Notes: a model not told the origin generated them from the sequence alone. A DNA stretch of 7,693 nt from Clostridia bacterium (GCA_007128555.1 SKXF01000177.1:1-7693), one strand, 5' to 3'; positions 1 to 5,836 are shown, counted from the first letter of the stretch. Numbers and translations are program-made.

Positions 1-134
1 AGATCAGCGTGTCCCCGGACGATATCGGCAAGATCATCGGCAAGCGAGGCCGCATCGTGCACGCCATACGCACTGTCGCTAAGGCCGCCGCGGCCCGGTC
101 GGGCAAGCGGGTCGAGGTGGAGATCATCGAGTGA
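1..134 (+). CDS. khpA: KhpA, KH-domain RNA-binding protein (3' part only)
   Basis: The window opens inside this gene. The first full codon is at position 3, and 43 residues are visible before the TGA at 132-134. The visible part is a KH-domain core with the GKIIGKRGR segment, whose GxxG loop (GKRG) contacts RNA, followed by a helix and the closing strand VEVEII. It ends shortly after that strand, as expected for KhpA (YlqC), a single-KH protein of roughly 75-80 residues. In the family, KhpA works with KhpB/Jag as a cytoplasmic RNA chaperone linked to cell division and elongation. That role is family knowledge and is not shown here. Its place directly upstream of ylqD, rimM and trmD matches the conserved Bacillota order, where rpsP usually lies just upstream (outside this window). 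The 5' end is missing only because the window is cut. Confidence 0.93.
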   Translation, partial: ISVSPDDIGKIIGKRGRIVHAIRTVAKAAAARSGKRVEVEIIE

Positions 135-150
135 GCAGGGGTGATGTCTC

Positions 151-579
151 GTGGAGTCGCTGATCGTTACGAGACCGGTCCGGGTGCTGGTGCGGGTGAC
201 CGAGGGTTTCCGCCACAAGATGCGGCGCCTTGCCCTCCGGGAGATCCAGCGCGTGGACGCGGAGCTGGAGCAGCTGGACCTGCAGAGTCGGCGCTGGGAG
301 CAGGATGGGTCCGGCGGCGATGCGGCCAGGGTCGAGGAGCTTCGAGAGGGTCTTGGTCGCGAGCGGGCGGCCCGGGAGCAGCGAAAGGCAGAGCTCCGGG
401 GGCGCATCCGCAAACTGGGCGACCTGCAGGATGGCCAGCTGGTGCAGCAGGGGACCGTGGATGCAGAGGCGGTGGTGGCCGTCGGGATGTCATGGGACAG
501 GCTGATGAACGCTGCCATCGTGATCGAGGACGACGAGGTGGTGCAGATCTCGAGTGGCAGAATCGACGAAGATGGATAG
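151..579 (+). CDS. ylqD: YlqD family coiled-coil protein
   Basis: A 142-residue protein of unknown biochemical function, recognised by its position between khpA and rimM and by its architecture. An N-terminal beta segment (IVTRPVRVLVRVTE, residues 5-18) leads into a long charged heptad-like helix rich in Glu, Arg, Leu and Gln (about 20-90). A C-terminal beta-type domain follows, with the family-like DGQLVQQGTVD segment (94-104) and a run near 106-132. There is no signal peptide or membrane segment, so it is probably cytoplasmic. The GTG start at 151 is preceded by AGGGGTGAT at 137-145, a usable ribosome binding site. An ATG at 144 lies in another frame. A Gly/Asp-rich insert (52-57, DGSGGD) interrupts the coiled coil. 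Its 3' end overlaps rimM. Context suggests a role near RNA or ribosome maturation, which is inference only. Confidence 0.85.
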   Translation: MESLIVTRPVRVLVRVTEGFRHKMRRLALREIQRVDAELEQLDLQSRRWEQDGSGGDAARVEELREGLGRERAAREQRKAELRGRIRKLGDLQDGQLVQQGTVDAEAVVAVGMSWDRLMNAAIVIEDDEVVQISSGRIDEDG

Positions 580-1084
580 GATGATCATTGGTTGGGTGGT
601 CCGTCCCCACGGAAGGCGGGGTGACCTGGTCGTCCGACCCCAATCCAGCGAGGCGGAGGGGATCTTTCGCGTCGGCGACGTTTTCTTCGTCCGCGACGGC
701 CTGACCACGGTGATGACCGTGAACAGCCTTCGGTGGCATAAGGGCGACGTCCTTCTCAAGGTGGACGGGGTCCACGATCGAAGCACGGCAGAAACCTACC
801 GCGGATGCCAGGTCGAGGTCGACCGGGAGGATTTGCCTCCCCTGGACGACGACACCTACTACGAGGAGGACCTGGTCGGGTGCCGCCTGGTCACCGCTTC
901 CGGAGAGCATGTGGGCACCATCGACGAGGTTCTGCGCACCGGGGGCGTGGATGTGTTGATCGTTGCCTCCGATGACGGACGATGGATGATGCCCGCGACC
1001 CGGGAGATCCTGGTCAGCGTGGACGTTCAGGAGAAGATGATCGAGGTATCCCTGCTGGAGGGGCTGAGGGATCTGAAGTGTTGA
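572..1084 (+). CDS. rimM: Ribosome maturation factor RimM
   Basis: RimM binds ribosomal protein S19 in the 30S head and helps process 16S rRNA during small-subunit assembly. From the ATG at 572 the protein has 170 residues, the normal size. The N-terminal RimM barrel starts with MIIGWVVRPHGRRGDL (4-19), matching the family pattern IGxIxxPHGxxGE. The C-terminal PRC-barrel domain begins at YYEEDLVGC (96-104) and closes with MMPATREIL and IEVSLLEGL (139-165), both typical. Three in-frame starts are possible: GTG 554, ATG 572 and ATG 581. None has a good ribosome binding site. I chose 572 because it gives the usual short lead before the conserved IG and only an 8-bp overlap with ylqD. Translation is probably coupled to ylqD. 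The stop TGA shares its last base with the trmD ATG. Confidence 0.93.
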   Translation: MDRMIIGWVVRPHGRRGDLVVRPQSSEAEGIFRVGDVFFVRDGLTTVMTVNSLRWHKGDVLLKVDGVHDRSTAETYRGCQVEVDREDLPPLDDDTYYEEDLVGCRLVTASGEHVGTIDEVLRTGGVDVLIVASDDGRWMMPATREILVSVDVQEKMIEVSLLEGLRDLKC

Positions 1085-1773
1085 TGGACCTGGTGAGCAT
1101 CTTTCCTGAGATGTTGGAGGAGCCCCTGAAAGCCGGCGTGTTGGGCCGGGCGCAGGACGGGGGACCGCTGCAAGTGCGGGTGCACGATCTCCGGGATTTT
1201 GCCCACGATCGCCACCGGGTCACCGATGAGCCCCCCTACGGGGGCGGCCCCGGCATGGTGATGAAGCCGGAGCCCTTTTTCCGGGCGGTGGAGCACTGCC
1301 TGGAGGAGGACCGGGATCCGTCGAGGACCCGGGTGCTGTTGATGACGCCCCAGGGGCGGAAGTTGAGCCATCGGTTGTGCCAGGAGATGTCGATGGAGGA
1401 TCACCTGGTGATCCTGTGCCCCCGTTACGAGGGAGTCGATGAGAGGGTCCGGCAGTGGGCCGTCACCCACGAGGTGTCCCTGGGAGACTTTGTCCTGTCT
1501 GGCGGCGAGATCGCCGCCCTGGCCGTGGTGGATGCCGTGGCCCGCCTGATTCCCGGCGTGGTGGGTGATCCCGAGTCCGTCGCCGATGATTCCTTTGCCG
1601 GCGATCGGTTGGAGGGACCCCAGTACACGCGGCCCAGGGAATACCGGGGCCTGGGGGTGCCGGACATTCTGTGTTCGGGCGATCACGGCGCCGTGGACAG
1701 GTGGCGCGCGTGCCAATCCCGGAAACGTACGGAAATGCGCAGGCCCGAGCTGTTGTGTCGTCGGGGTCGGTGA
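1084..1773 (+). CDS. trmD: tRNA (guanine37-N1)-methyltransferase TrmD
   Basis: TrmD transfers a methyl group from S-adenosylmethionine to N1 of G37 in tRNAs reading CNN codons, which prevents +1 frameshifting. It is a SPOUT enzyme with a trefoil knot and acts as a dimer. The 229 residues carry MDLVSIFPEML (1-11), PPYGGGPGMVM (50-60), TPQG (88-91), RYEGVDERV (114-122), SLGDFVLSGGE (132-142), DAVARLIPG (150-158), DDSF (168-171) and YTRP. Residue numbering coincides with the E. coli/Haemophilus enzyme, so E116, R154 and catalytic D169 are all present. Residue 113, normally Gly in CGRYEG, is Pro here. The C-terminus stops soon after MRRPELL, making it slightly shorter than the usual ~240-250 residues. 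The start is the ATG in a TGATG overlap with rimM, indicating translational coupling. GAGGG at 1066-1070 is a distant ribosome binding site. A longer in-frame extension to 982 lies inside rimM and is not homologous. Confidence 0.97.
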   Translation: MDLVSIFPEMLEEPLKAGVLGRAQDGGPLQVRVHDLRDFAHDRHRVTDEPPYGGGPGMVMKPEPFFRAVEHCLEEDRDPSRTRVLLMTPQGRKLSHRLCQEMSMEDHLVILCPRYEGVDERVRQWAVTHEVSLGDFVLSGGEIAALAVVDAVARLIPGVVGDPESVADDSFAGDRLEGPQYTRPREYRGLGVPDILCSGDHGAVDRWRACQSRKRTEMRRPELLCRRGR

Positions 1774-1782
1774 CAGTATTAT
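1753..1782 (+). promoter_or_regulatory. Possible internal sigma-A promoter for rplS
   Basis: TTGTGT (1753-1758) is separated by 18 nt from TATTAT (1777-1782), an AT-rich patch that stands out in GC-rich surroundings. It spans the end of trmD and the 47-nt gap before rplS, the widest gap in the operon. The -35 box matches TTGACA at only 4 of 6 positions, so this is a weak call based on spacing and position. Confidence 0.3.
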
Positions 1783-1820
1783 AGTGCTTGTGTGGGTTTG
1801 CGATGGGAGGAGGACAGACA

Positions 1821-2165
1821 ATGTCAGAGCATATTCAGATGATCGACGCTGAACAGTTGCGGGATGATGTACCCGATTTTGGCGCCGGTGACCAGGTGAT
1901 TGTCAGCGTGCGGGTTACCGAGGGTGGCCGTGAACGGATCCAGGCTTTCGAGGGAACGGTGATCCGGCGGCAGGGATCCGGCATCAATGAGACCTTCACG
2001 GTCCGGAAGATCAGTTATGGTGTGGGCGTTGAGCGGACCTTCGCGGTTCACTCTCCCAGGATCACCAGCATCGTGGTCCGTCGGCGGGGCCGGGTTCGCC
2101 GTGCGAAGCTGTATTATCTCAGAAAGCGCAAGGGCAAGGCAGCCCGTATTCGGGAAAAGCGCTAA
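1821..2165 (+). CDS. rplS: 50S ribosomal protein L19
   Basis: L19 sits at the 30S-50S interface of the large subunit, near bridge contacts with 16S rRNA. The 114-residue product has the family hallmarks in order: an N-terminal [18 protein letters not shown] helix region (3-20), [55 protein letters not shown], and the basic C-terminus [18 protein letters not shown] followed by REKR. The length is typical. The start is the ATG at 1821, with an excellent ribosome binding site GGGAGGAGG (1805-1813) seven bases upstream. An in-frame ATG at 1788 would add 11 residues that L19 proteins lack and would place this ribosome binding site inside the gene. lepB starts 2 nt after the stop. The strong binding site and possible private promoter fit the high output needed for a ribosomal protein. 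Confidence 0.98.
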   Translation: MSEHIQMIDAEQLRDDVPDFGAGDQVIVSVRVTEGGRERIQAFEGTVIRRQGSGINETFTVRKISYGVGVERTFAVHSPRITSIVVRRRGRVRRAKLYYLRKRKGKAARIREKR

Positions 2166-2167
2166 CA

Positions 2168-2764
2168 GTGCCGGGAAGTGTGGACCCGGCGAGGGGACAG
2201 ATCCGGTTGGTGGGTCCCGAGGAAAGGGGCCAGCGGAGCCTGTTGCGGGAGATCTTCAGCATCCTGGTCACGGCCCTCGTACTGACCCTGGTGATTCGCA
2301 CCTTCCTCTTCACCACCTTCCTGGTGGAGGGGGATTCGATGGCCGAGACCCTTCATGATGGCGACAGGGTCCTAGTCAACCGGTTCATCTATCACCTCCG
2401 GCAGCCGGAACGTGAAGAGGTCGTCGTGTTTCGGCTGAAGGCGGATGATCCGGAGACCCTGGTGAAGCGGATCATCGCCACCGCCGGAGAGATGGTCGAG
2501 ATCAAGCAGGGTGTACTTTACATCAACGGCGTTCCCGCCCCGGAGGACTACGTGGGCTACCATGACCTGGAGGATGCTTCTCCGGTGAAGGTTCCTCCGG
2601 GTGCGGTTTTTGTCATGGGTGACAATCGACCCAGGAGCTCTGACAGCCGCAATTTTGGCGCGGTGCGCCTGGACCAGATCCAGGGCAAGGTCCTGTTGGT
2701 CTTCTGGCCCCCTGAATCCTTTTCCTTCCCGGGGGTGAGTCCCGATGCCCCGATCGATCCATAG
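2168..2764 (+). CDS. lepB: Signal peptidase I (type I leader peptidase)
   Basis: This membrane serine protease removes signal peptides from Sec- and Tat-exported proteins at the outer face of the membrane. In 198 residues it has a short cytoplasmic N-terminus, one transmembrane helix (about 29-50) and an external Ser/Lys catalytic domain. Motif B is VEGDSM with nucleophile Ser57, followed by GDRVLVNRFIY. Motif D is TLVKRIIATAGE with general base Lys100. Motif E is GDNRPRSSDSRNFG (151-164). The single helix and size fit the Bacillota SipS-like class. The usual Pro of SMxPTL is Glu here (SMAETL). The GTG start at 2168 is 2 nt after rplS, but its binding site is weak. GTG 2180 or GTG 2210 (behind GAGGGG at 2191-2196) are alternatives that shorten only the cytoplasmic tail. 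The 3' end overlaps rnhB by 20 bp. Confidence 0.95.
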   Translation: MPGSVDPARGQIRLVGPEERGQRSLLREIFSILVTALVLTLVIRTFLFTTFLVEGDSMAETLHDGDRVLVNRFIYHLRQPEREEVVVFRLKADDPETLVKRIIATAGEMVEIKQGVLYINGVPAPEDYVGYHDLEDASPVKVPPGAVFVMGDNRPRSSDSRNFGAVRLDQIQGKVLLVFWPPESFSFPGVSPDAPIDP

Positions 2765-3479
2765 GTTGCACGAGGTCCTCTCCAAGCCTGGAGGATCGTG
2801 GTCGGATCTCAGCCCGGGGGAACGATTGCGTTGGCTTGCCGAGTGCCGGCGCCTGCGCAACAACTACGCGGTCGAACGGACACTGGGTGCCCCGGAGGTT
2901 TTCGTGGCCGGGATTGATGAGACGGGCCGCGGCCCCCTGGCCGGTCCCGTCGCCGCGGCGGCGGTGATCCTGCCCTTCGGCTGCCTGATTCCCGGGCTTA
3001 ACGACAGCAAACGCCTCACCCGGAGCCAGCGCGATGCCATGTATCTTGCGATCTGCCGGCGGGCCCTGGCGATCGGGGTTGCCTGCCGATCGGCCCCAGA
3101 TATTGACGAGATCGGCATCAATGCCGCCAATTTCTCCGCCATGAGAAGGGCGGCCAGCAGGCTGTTGATCCGTCCGGGGGCGGTCATCGTGGACGGCCGA
3201 CAGATGATCCCCGGGCTGTCGCTCACCCAGCGGACGCTGATCCGGGGGGATCAGAAGAGCAATTCCGTGGCGGCCGCGTCCATCGTGGCGAAAGTGGTGC
3301 GAGACCGGATCATGATCTGGCACCACCGTCACTATCCCCAGTATGATCTTGTGAACAACGTGGGCTATTCGACCCCCGCCCACCGCAGGGCTCTCGAGGA
3401 GTACGGAGCGACGCCCCTGCACCGGCAATCCTTCCTCCACCTGGACTCGGTCCAGCAGATGAACCTGTTCTCCGAGTGA
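2745..3479 (+). CDS. rnhB: Ribonuclease HII
   Basis: RNase HII cuts the RNA strand of RNA-DNA hybrids and starts removal of single ribonucleotides misincorporated into DNA. The four metal-binding acidic residues are visible: D58 and E59 in GIDETGRGPLAGPV, D150 in VIVDG and D187 in AKVVRDRIM. The GRG loop (61-63) that senses the RNA-DNA junction is intact, as are NDSKRL (86-91) and GYSTPAHRRAL (207-217). The usual Lys of NKGYxT is Val206 here. An N-terminal extension of about 50 residues precedes the catalytic core, a trait common in Bacillota RNase HII, for a total of 244 residues. ATG 2745 is supported by GGGGGTGAG (2731-2739) and overlaps lepB by 20 bp, suggesting coupled translation. It is the last + strand gene of the operon. 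No hairpin terminator is visible in the 16 bp before the convergent gene. Confidence 0.96.
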   Translation: MPRSIHRLHEVLSKPGGSWSDLSPGERLRWLAECRRLRNNYAVERTLGAPEVFVAGIDETGRGPLAGPVAAAAVILPFGCLIPGLNDSKRLTRSQRDAMYLAICRRALAIGVACRSAPDIDEIGINAANFSAMRRAASRLLIRPGAVIVDGRQMIPGLSLTQRTLIRGDQKSNSVAAASIVAKVVRDRIMIWHHRHYPQYDLVNNVGYSTPAHRRALEEYGATPLHRQSFLHLDSVQQMNLFSE

Positions 3480-3495
3480 GGGTTGCCGCCGAGGA

Positions 3496-5169
3496 TCAGT
3501 CGGCCCGGTCAAACCACACGGTTGTCATCTTCTGAGACGCATACACCCCTCCCATCTCGTAGCCGCGAACAAAGGGCTGTAGGGCCTGGTGGCTCACGGG
3601 GAAGTACAGGGGAACCCACGGTGCCTGCGAGAACACCAGTTCCTCGATCTCAGCGTAGATGTCCAGCCGCCGATCCCTATCATGGATGGATCTCGCCTTG
3701 TCGAGGAGGGCGTCGGTTTCGGGACAGCTGAACAGGGTTCGATTCCCGGCGTCTCCCCACTTCTCTGAATGAAACAGCGGGCGCAGGAAGTTCTCTGCAT
3801 CGGGGAAATCGGCCCACCATGAAAGGTAGAAGAGATCGTAGTTGGTCGAACCGGACAGCAGGCTGAAGGTCTGGCCGGGTTCGGCGGTGACCATCTCGAT
3901 CTCGATCTCAACCTCGGACAGCTGCTCGGCGATGGCATCGGTGATCTGTTGGACGCTGGAGGCGCTGCCCCGGATCATCTCGAGGTCAACCGTTTCTGCG
4001 TAGCCTGCCTCATCGAGGAGCTCCCGGGCTTTCCTGGGATCGTGGGCGAACCCGGTCCTCTGCCCATCGTACCCTACGATGCCCGGCGGGATGGATCCTG
4101 CGGCCGGAACGAAAGCGCTCGGCATGATCTCCTGGAGGAGGGAGGCTGGGTCGAGGGCGTAGTTGATCGCCTGGCGCACCCGGGCGTCCTCCGTCGGGCC
4201 CCGGTTGCAGTTCAGGCCGAGGTAGAACACTGCGAGCTCCGGTGATTGGAGCACCTGGGTCTCGATTTCGTCCGCCTCTTCGGGGCGGATTGCGGTGATG
4301 GAAAGGCGTCCGTCGGAGAACATCTCCCGGGCCGTGACGTGATCGATGCCGATCTCGAAGCGGATCCCGTCGAGAAAGGGCCCATGGCCGTGATAGTCGT
4401 TTCTGCGGGCGAGCTTGAGGTATTCGCCCTCCCCGTACTCGCTGATGGAGAAGGGCCCCGTCCCCACCGGATGAAATCCCGGAATGCCGCCGGCAACCTG
4501 CTCGGTCGAGGCGGTCTCGAAGGTTTCGACCGTCTCCCGGTTCAGCATGAAGGCGGCGGGGGTGGCCAGCAGGCTCAGGAAGGTCGCCCGGGGTTGTTCC
4601 AAAGTGATGGTGACGGTGTATTCGTCTTCCGCGACGATTCCCGCCACCTCGTTGCTCTGTCCGGCGTGGTACTGCTCGGCTCCCAGGATATCGCCGAGGA
4701 CCCAGGCCCGGGGCGATTCGGTCTGCGGGGACAGAAGCCGGAGAAAGGAGAAGACGACGTCATCGGCCGTGAACCTGTGGCCGTTGCTGAACGTCACGTC
4801 CCTTCTCAGTTCGAAGGTGTATTGCAGGCCATCTCCGCGGACCTCCCAGCTCTCGGCCAGGTCCGCGAGGGGCGTTCCGTCGACGTCGTATCGCACGAGT
4901 CCATTGTACAGAAGGGCTGCGACACGACCCTCGTCCAGGGTGACCATCTGCGCAGGATCCAGGGTCTGGGGCATCGTGCCGAGGGTCTCAATCCACAGGC
5001 CGCCGTATTCTCCCTCGATCAGCAGTTCGTCCTCGTCTTCCGGTTCGGGAACCTCCACCTGCACAGCAGATCCTCGCCAGCTCCTGACCCATGCATCGGT
5101 GCAACCGGATAGGAAAAGGAGGGCAACCGCGACAATGACCAGCATCCCAACCTTGGCAAATCTGAACAT
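3496..5169 (-). CDS. ABC transporter substrate-binding lipoprotein, family 5 (peptide/nickel type)
   Basis: This is a 557-residue extracellular solute-binding protein of the DppA/OppA/NikA family, which captures oligopeptides or related ligands outside the membrane and passes them to an ABC importer. A type II signal peptide is clear: basic start MFRFAK, hydrophobic core and lipobox LSGC with Cys23 as the lipidated residue. A Glu/Asp-rich linker (about 38-55) follows. The family signature runs from AESWEV through FELRRDVTFSNGHRFTADD to VVFSF (about 105-142), with PVGTGPF, ARVRQAINYALD, DLFYLSWWADFPDAENFL and APWVPLYFP further on. I placed the start at ATG 5169 because GAGGGG (5176-5181) lies seven bases upstream. 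An in-frame GTG at 5184 would lie above that binding site. No permease or ATPase genes accompany it, so it may serve a distant transporter. The ligand cannot be assigned. Confidence 0.93.
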   Translation of the reverse strand: MFRFAKVGMLVIVAVALLFLSGCTDAWVRSWRGSAVQVEVPEPEDEDELLIEGEYGGLWIETLGTMPQTLDPAQMVTLDEGRVAALLYNGLVRYDVDGTPLADLAESWEVRGDGLQYTFELRRDVTFSNGHRFTADDVVFSFLRLLSPQTESPRAWVLGDILGAEQYHAGQSNEVAGIVAEDEYTVTITLEQPRATFLSLLATPAAFMLNRETVETFETASTEQVAGGIPGFHPVGTGPFSISEYGEGEYLKLARRNDYHGHGPFLDGIRFEIGIDHVTAREMFSDGRLSITAIRPEEADEIETQVLQSPELAVFYLGLNCNRGPTEDARVRQAINYALDPASLLQEIMPSAFVPAAGSIPPGIVGYDGQRTGFAHDPRKARELLDEAGYAETVDLEMIRGSASSVQQITDAIAEQLSEVEIEIEMVTAEPGQTFSLLSGSTNYDLFYLSWWADFPDAENFLRPLFHSEKWGDAGNRTLFSCPETDALLDKARSIHDRDRRLDIYAEIEELVFSQAPWVPLYFPVSHQALQPFVRGYEMGGVYASQKMTTVWFDRAD

Positions 5170-5189
5170 GGCAAAGCCCCTCACCGTGA

Positions 5190-5209
5190 TATGTCTTTCG
5201 GTTATGTCT
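5190..5209. repeat. Direct repeat TATGTCT, 13-bp period
   Basis: TATGTCT occurs at 5190-5196 and again at 5203-5209 (+ strand reading), just upstream of the solute-binding protein gene on the minus strand. Exact copies this close could be a regulator half-site pair, but seven bases twice can arise by chance. I saw no convincing sigma-A promoter in this 82-nt gap. Confidence 0.35.
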
Positions 5210-5251
5210 ATGAGTCCTGTGGGACAGACAGAACCGGTGCGGGGGAGCCCC

Positions 5252-5518
5252 TTATGTTGAGGAGGTCAGGTCCTCATCCTCCTCGGCTCCTGGTGTGGCC
5301 GCGAGACGCTCCTCTCTCTCCTTGAGTTTCTCCCGGATGATGCGTCGTCGCTTTCGATCTTCATCCCTGGAGGCCGAGTTGATCAGTGCCAGGCCCACAA
5401 CTCCCACCCACATGCCCAGTAGAAAGCTCCAGTTGCCCTGCACTCCAAACAATCTCTGGGACAGCATCAAGACGATGGCAACGGCAATCACCATAAACCC
5501 CCAGGCAGCGCGGCCCAA
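5252..5518 (-). CDS. Small two-helix membrane protein, unrecognised
   Basis: I do not recognise this family. From the TTG at 5518 the product is 88 residues. Two hydrophobic segments (about 5-24 and 30-48) are joined by a short turn near Phe-Gly-Val-Gln-Gly-Asn, followed by a strongly charged tail. The tail is basic from 51 to 68 (DEDRKRRRIIREKLKERE), probably helical, and ends acidic (GAEEDEDL). The positive-inside rule places both ends in the cytoplasm. The TTG is chosen because GGGAGGTG (5525-5532) sits six bases upstream. The longer in-frame ATG at 5545 has no binding site in front of it and would put GGGAGGTG inside the gene. It lies 82 nt upstream of the solute-binding lipoprotein gene on the same strand and could share its transcript. 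Function is unknown. Confidence 0.72.
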   Translation of the reverse strand: MGRAAWGFMVIAVAIVLMLSQRLFGVQGNWSFLLGMWVGVVGLALINSASRDEDRKRRRIIREKLKEREERLAATPGAEEDEDLTSST

Positions 5519-5608
5519 TGAGGACACCTCCCAATGATGGATCATCTGGTTTCATGGTTAATTTACTTCTATGAGGCAATGGTATTCACCTGCTGCGGCC
5601 GGAGCAAA

Positions 5609-5648
5609 CCTCTCCCGATCTACATCGAGGAGGGGTGATGTGCCCTCC
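5609..5648. promoter_or_regulatory. Two mutually exclusive hairpins around a Shine-Dalgarno-like core
   Basis: The arm 5609-5619 (CCTCTCCCGAT) can pair with 5624-5635 (ATCGAGGAGGGG) around a CTAC loop: 11 pairs including one G-U, with A5628 bulged. The same G-rich segment (GGAGGG, 5629-5634) is also perfectly complementary to CCCTCC at 5643-5648. The central GAGGAGGGG resembles a ribosome binding site. Neither strand shows a clear U-tract after the stem, so it is not a standard terminator. It lies upstream of the promoter at 5770, so it is not in that transcript. Confidence 0.4.
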
Positions 5649-5681
5649 AGCATGGGGGCCGGGACGGTGCTTCCTGGCCCG

Positions 5682-5705
5682 CGTCGCAGCGACGGAATTG
5701 CAATT
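5682..5705. repeat. Two abutting palindromes, operator-like
   Basis: CGTCGC-A-GCGACG (5682-5694) is a perfect 6-bp inverted repeat with a one-base centre. One base later comes the perfect 10-bp palindrome AATTGCAATT (5696-5705). Such dyads are typical of dimeric repressor or activator sites. They lie about 65 bp upstream of the -35 box of the exporter promoter. No regulator gene is present in the window. Confidence 0.4.
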
Positions 5706-5769
5706 GCCAGCGATTTACCGGTCGTGTATCGTGACAGGTGCGTGCGTGGAAATGCCCGGAATCCGATCG

Positions 5770-5798
5770 TTGACGGGTAGAGTGCCCACAGGTATAAT
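5770..5798 (+). promoter_or_regulatory. Sigma-A promoter for the ABC exporter gene
   Basis: TTGACG (5770-5775) and a perfect TATAAT (5793-5798) are separated by the optimal 17 nt. Transcription should start near 5805, giving a leader of about 30 nt before the ATG at 5837. The quality (11 of 12 consensus bases) in a GC-rich region suggests fairly strong expression unless repressed. Confidence 0.88.
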
Positions 5799-5836
5799 TA
5801 GTTCGACCATCGAAGATTTAGGAGTGTGTTAGACGT

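Larger units (their letters stand above)
5519..5836. other. Divergent intergenic region with regulatory-looking structure
   Basis: This 318-bp stretch separates the minus-strand small membrane gene from the plus-strand exporter gene. It holds an AT-rich patch at about 5548-5588, upstream of the minus-strand gene, where I could not identify a convincing promoter. It also holds competing hairpins (5609-5648), two abutting palindromes (5682-5705) and a consensus promoter (5770-5798). Short plus-strand reading frames beginning at 5571 and 5635 run across the promoter and look non-coding. Confidence 0.6.

Noticed and set aside
167..910. Minus-strand ORF (247 residues) opposite ylqD and rimM
   Set aside because: Pro/Arg/Ala-rich antisense frame over two conserved plus-strand genes, with no supporting motif.
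3480..3495. Bidirectional terminator between rnhB and the convergent lipoprotein gene
   Set aside because: The 16-bp gap and its flanks show only a 4-bp inverted repeat (CCGA/TCGG) and no T-run.
4246..5112. Long plus-strand ORF (288 residues) opposite the solute-binding protein
   Set aside because: It is the antisense shadow of a well-matched lipoprotein gene in GC-rich DNA and shows no domain of its own.
5211..5222. Small inverted repeat GTCC-TGTG-GGAC as a terminator between the small membrane gene and the lipoprotein gene
   Set aside because: The stem is only 4 bp and no T-run follows on either strand, so it would not form a credible terminator.
5540..5600. Promoter for the minus-strand small membrane gene in the AT-rich patch
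   Set aside because: Candidate boxes such as TGAATA-17-TAAATT match the consensus poorly (3 and 4 of 6). A promoter probably lies here, but I cannot place it.
5571..5780. Second overlapping plus-strand ORF of 69 residues in the intergenic region
   Set aside because: No usable ribosome binding site, low-complexity translation, and overlap with the palindromes and promoter -35 box.
5635..5832. Possible 65-residue plus-strand ORF starting GTG ATG after GAGGAGGGG
   Set aside because: The binding-site-like segment is too close to the start codons, the frame runs through the clear exporter promoter, and the product is Pro/Cys-rich with no recognisable features. More likely a chance frame, though the structure around its start is reported as a finding.
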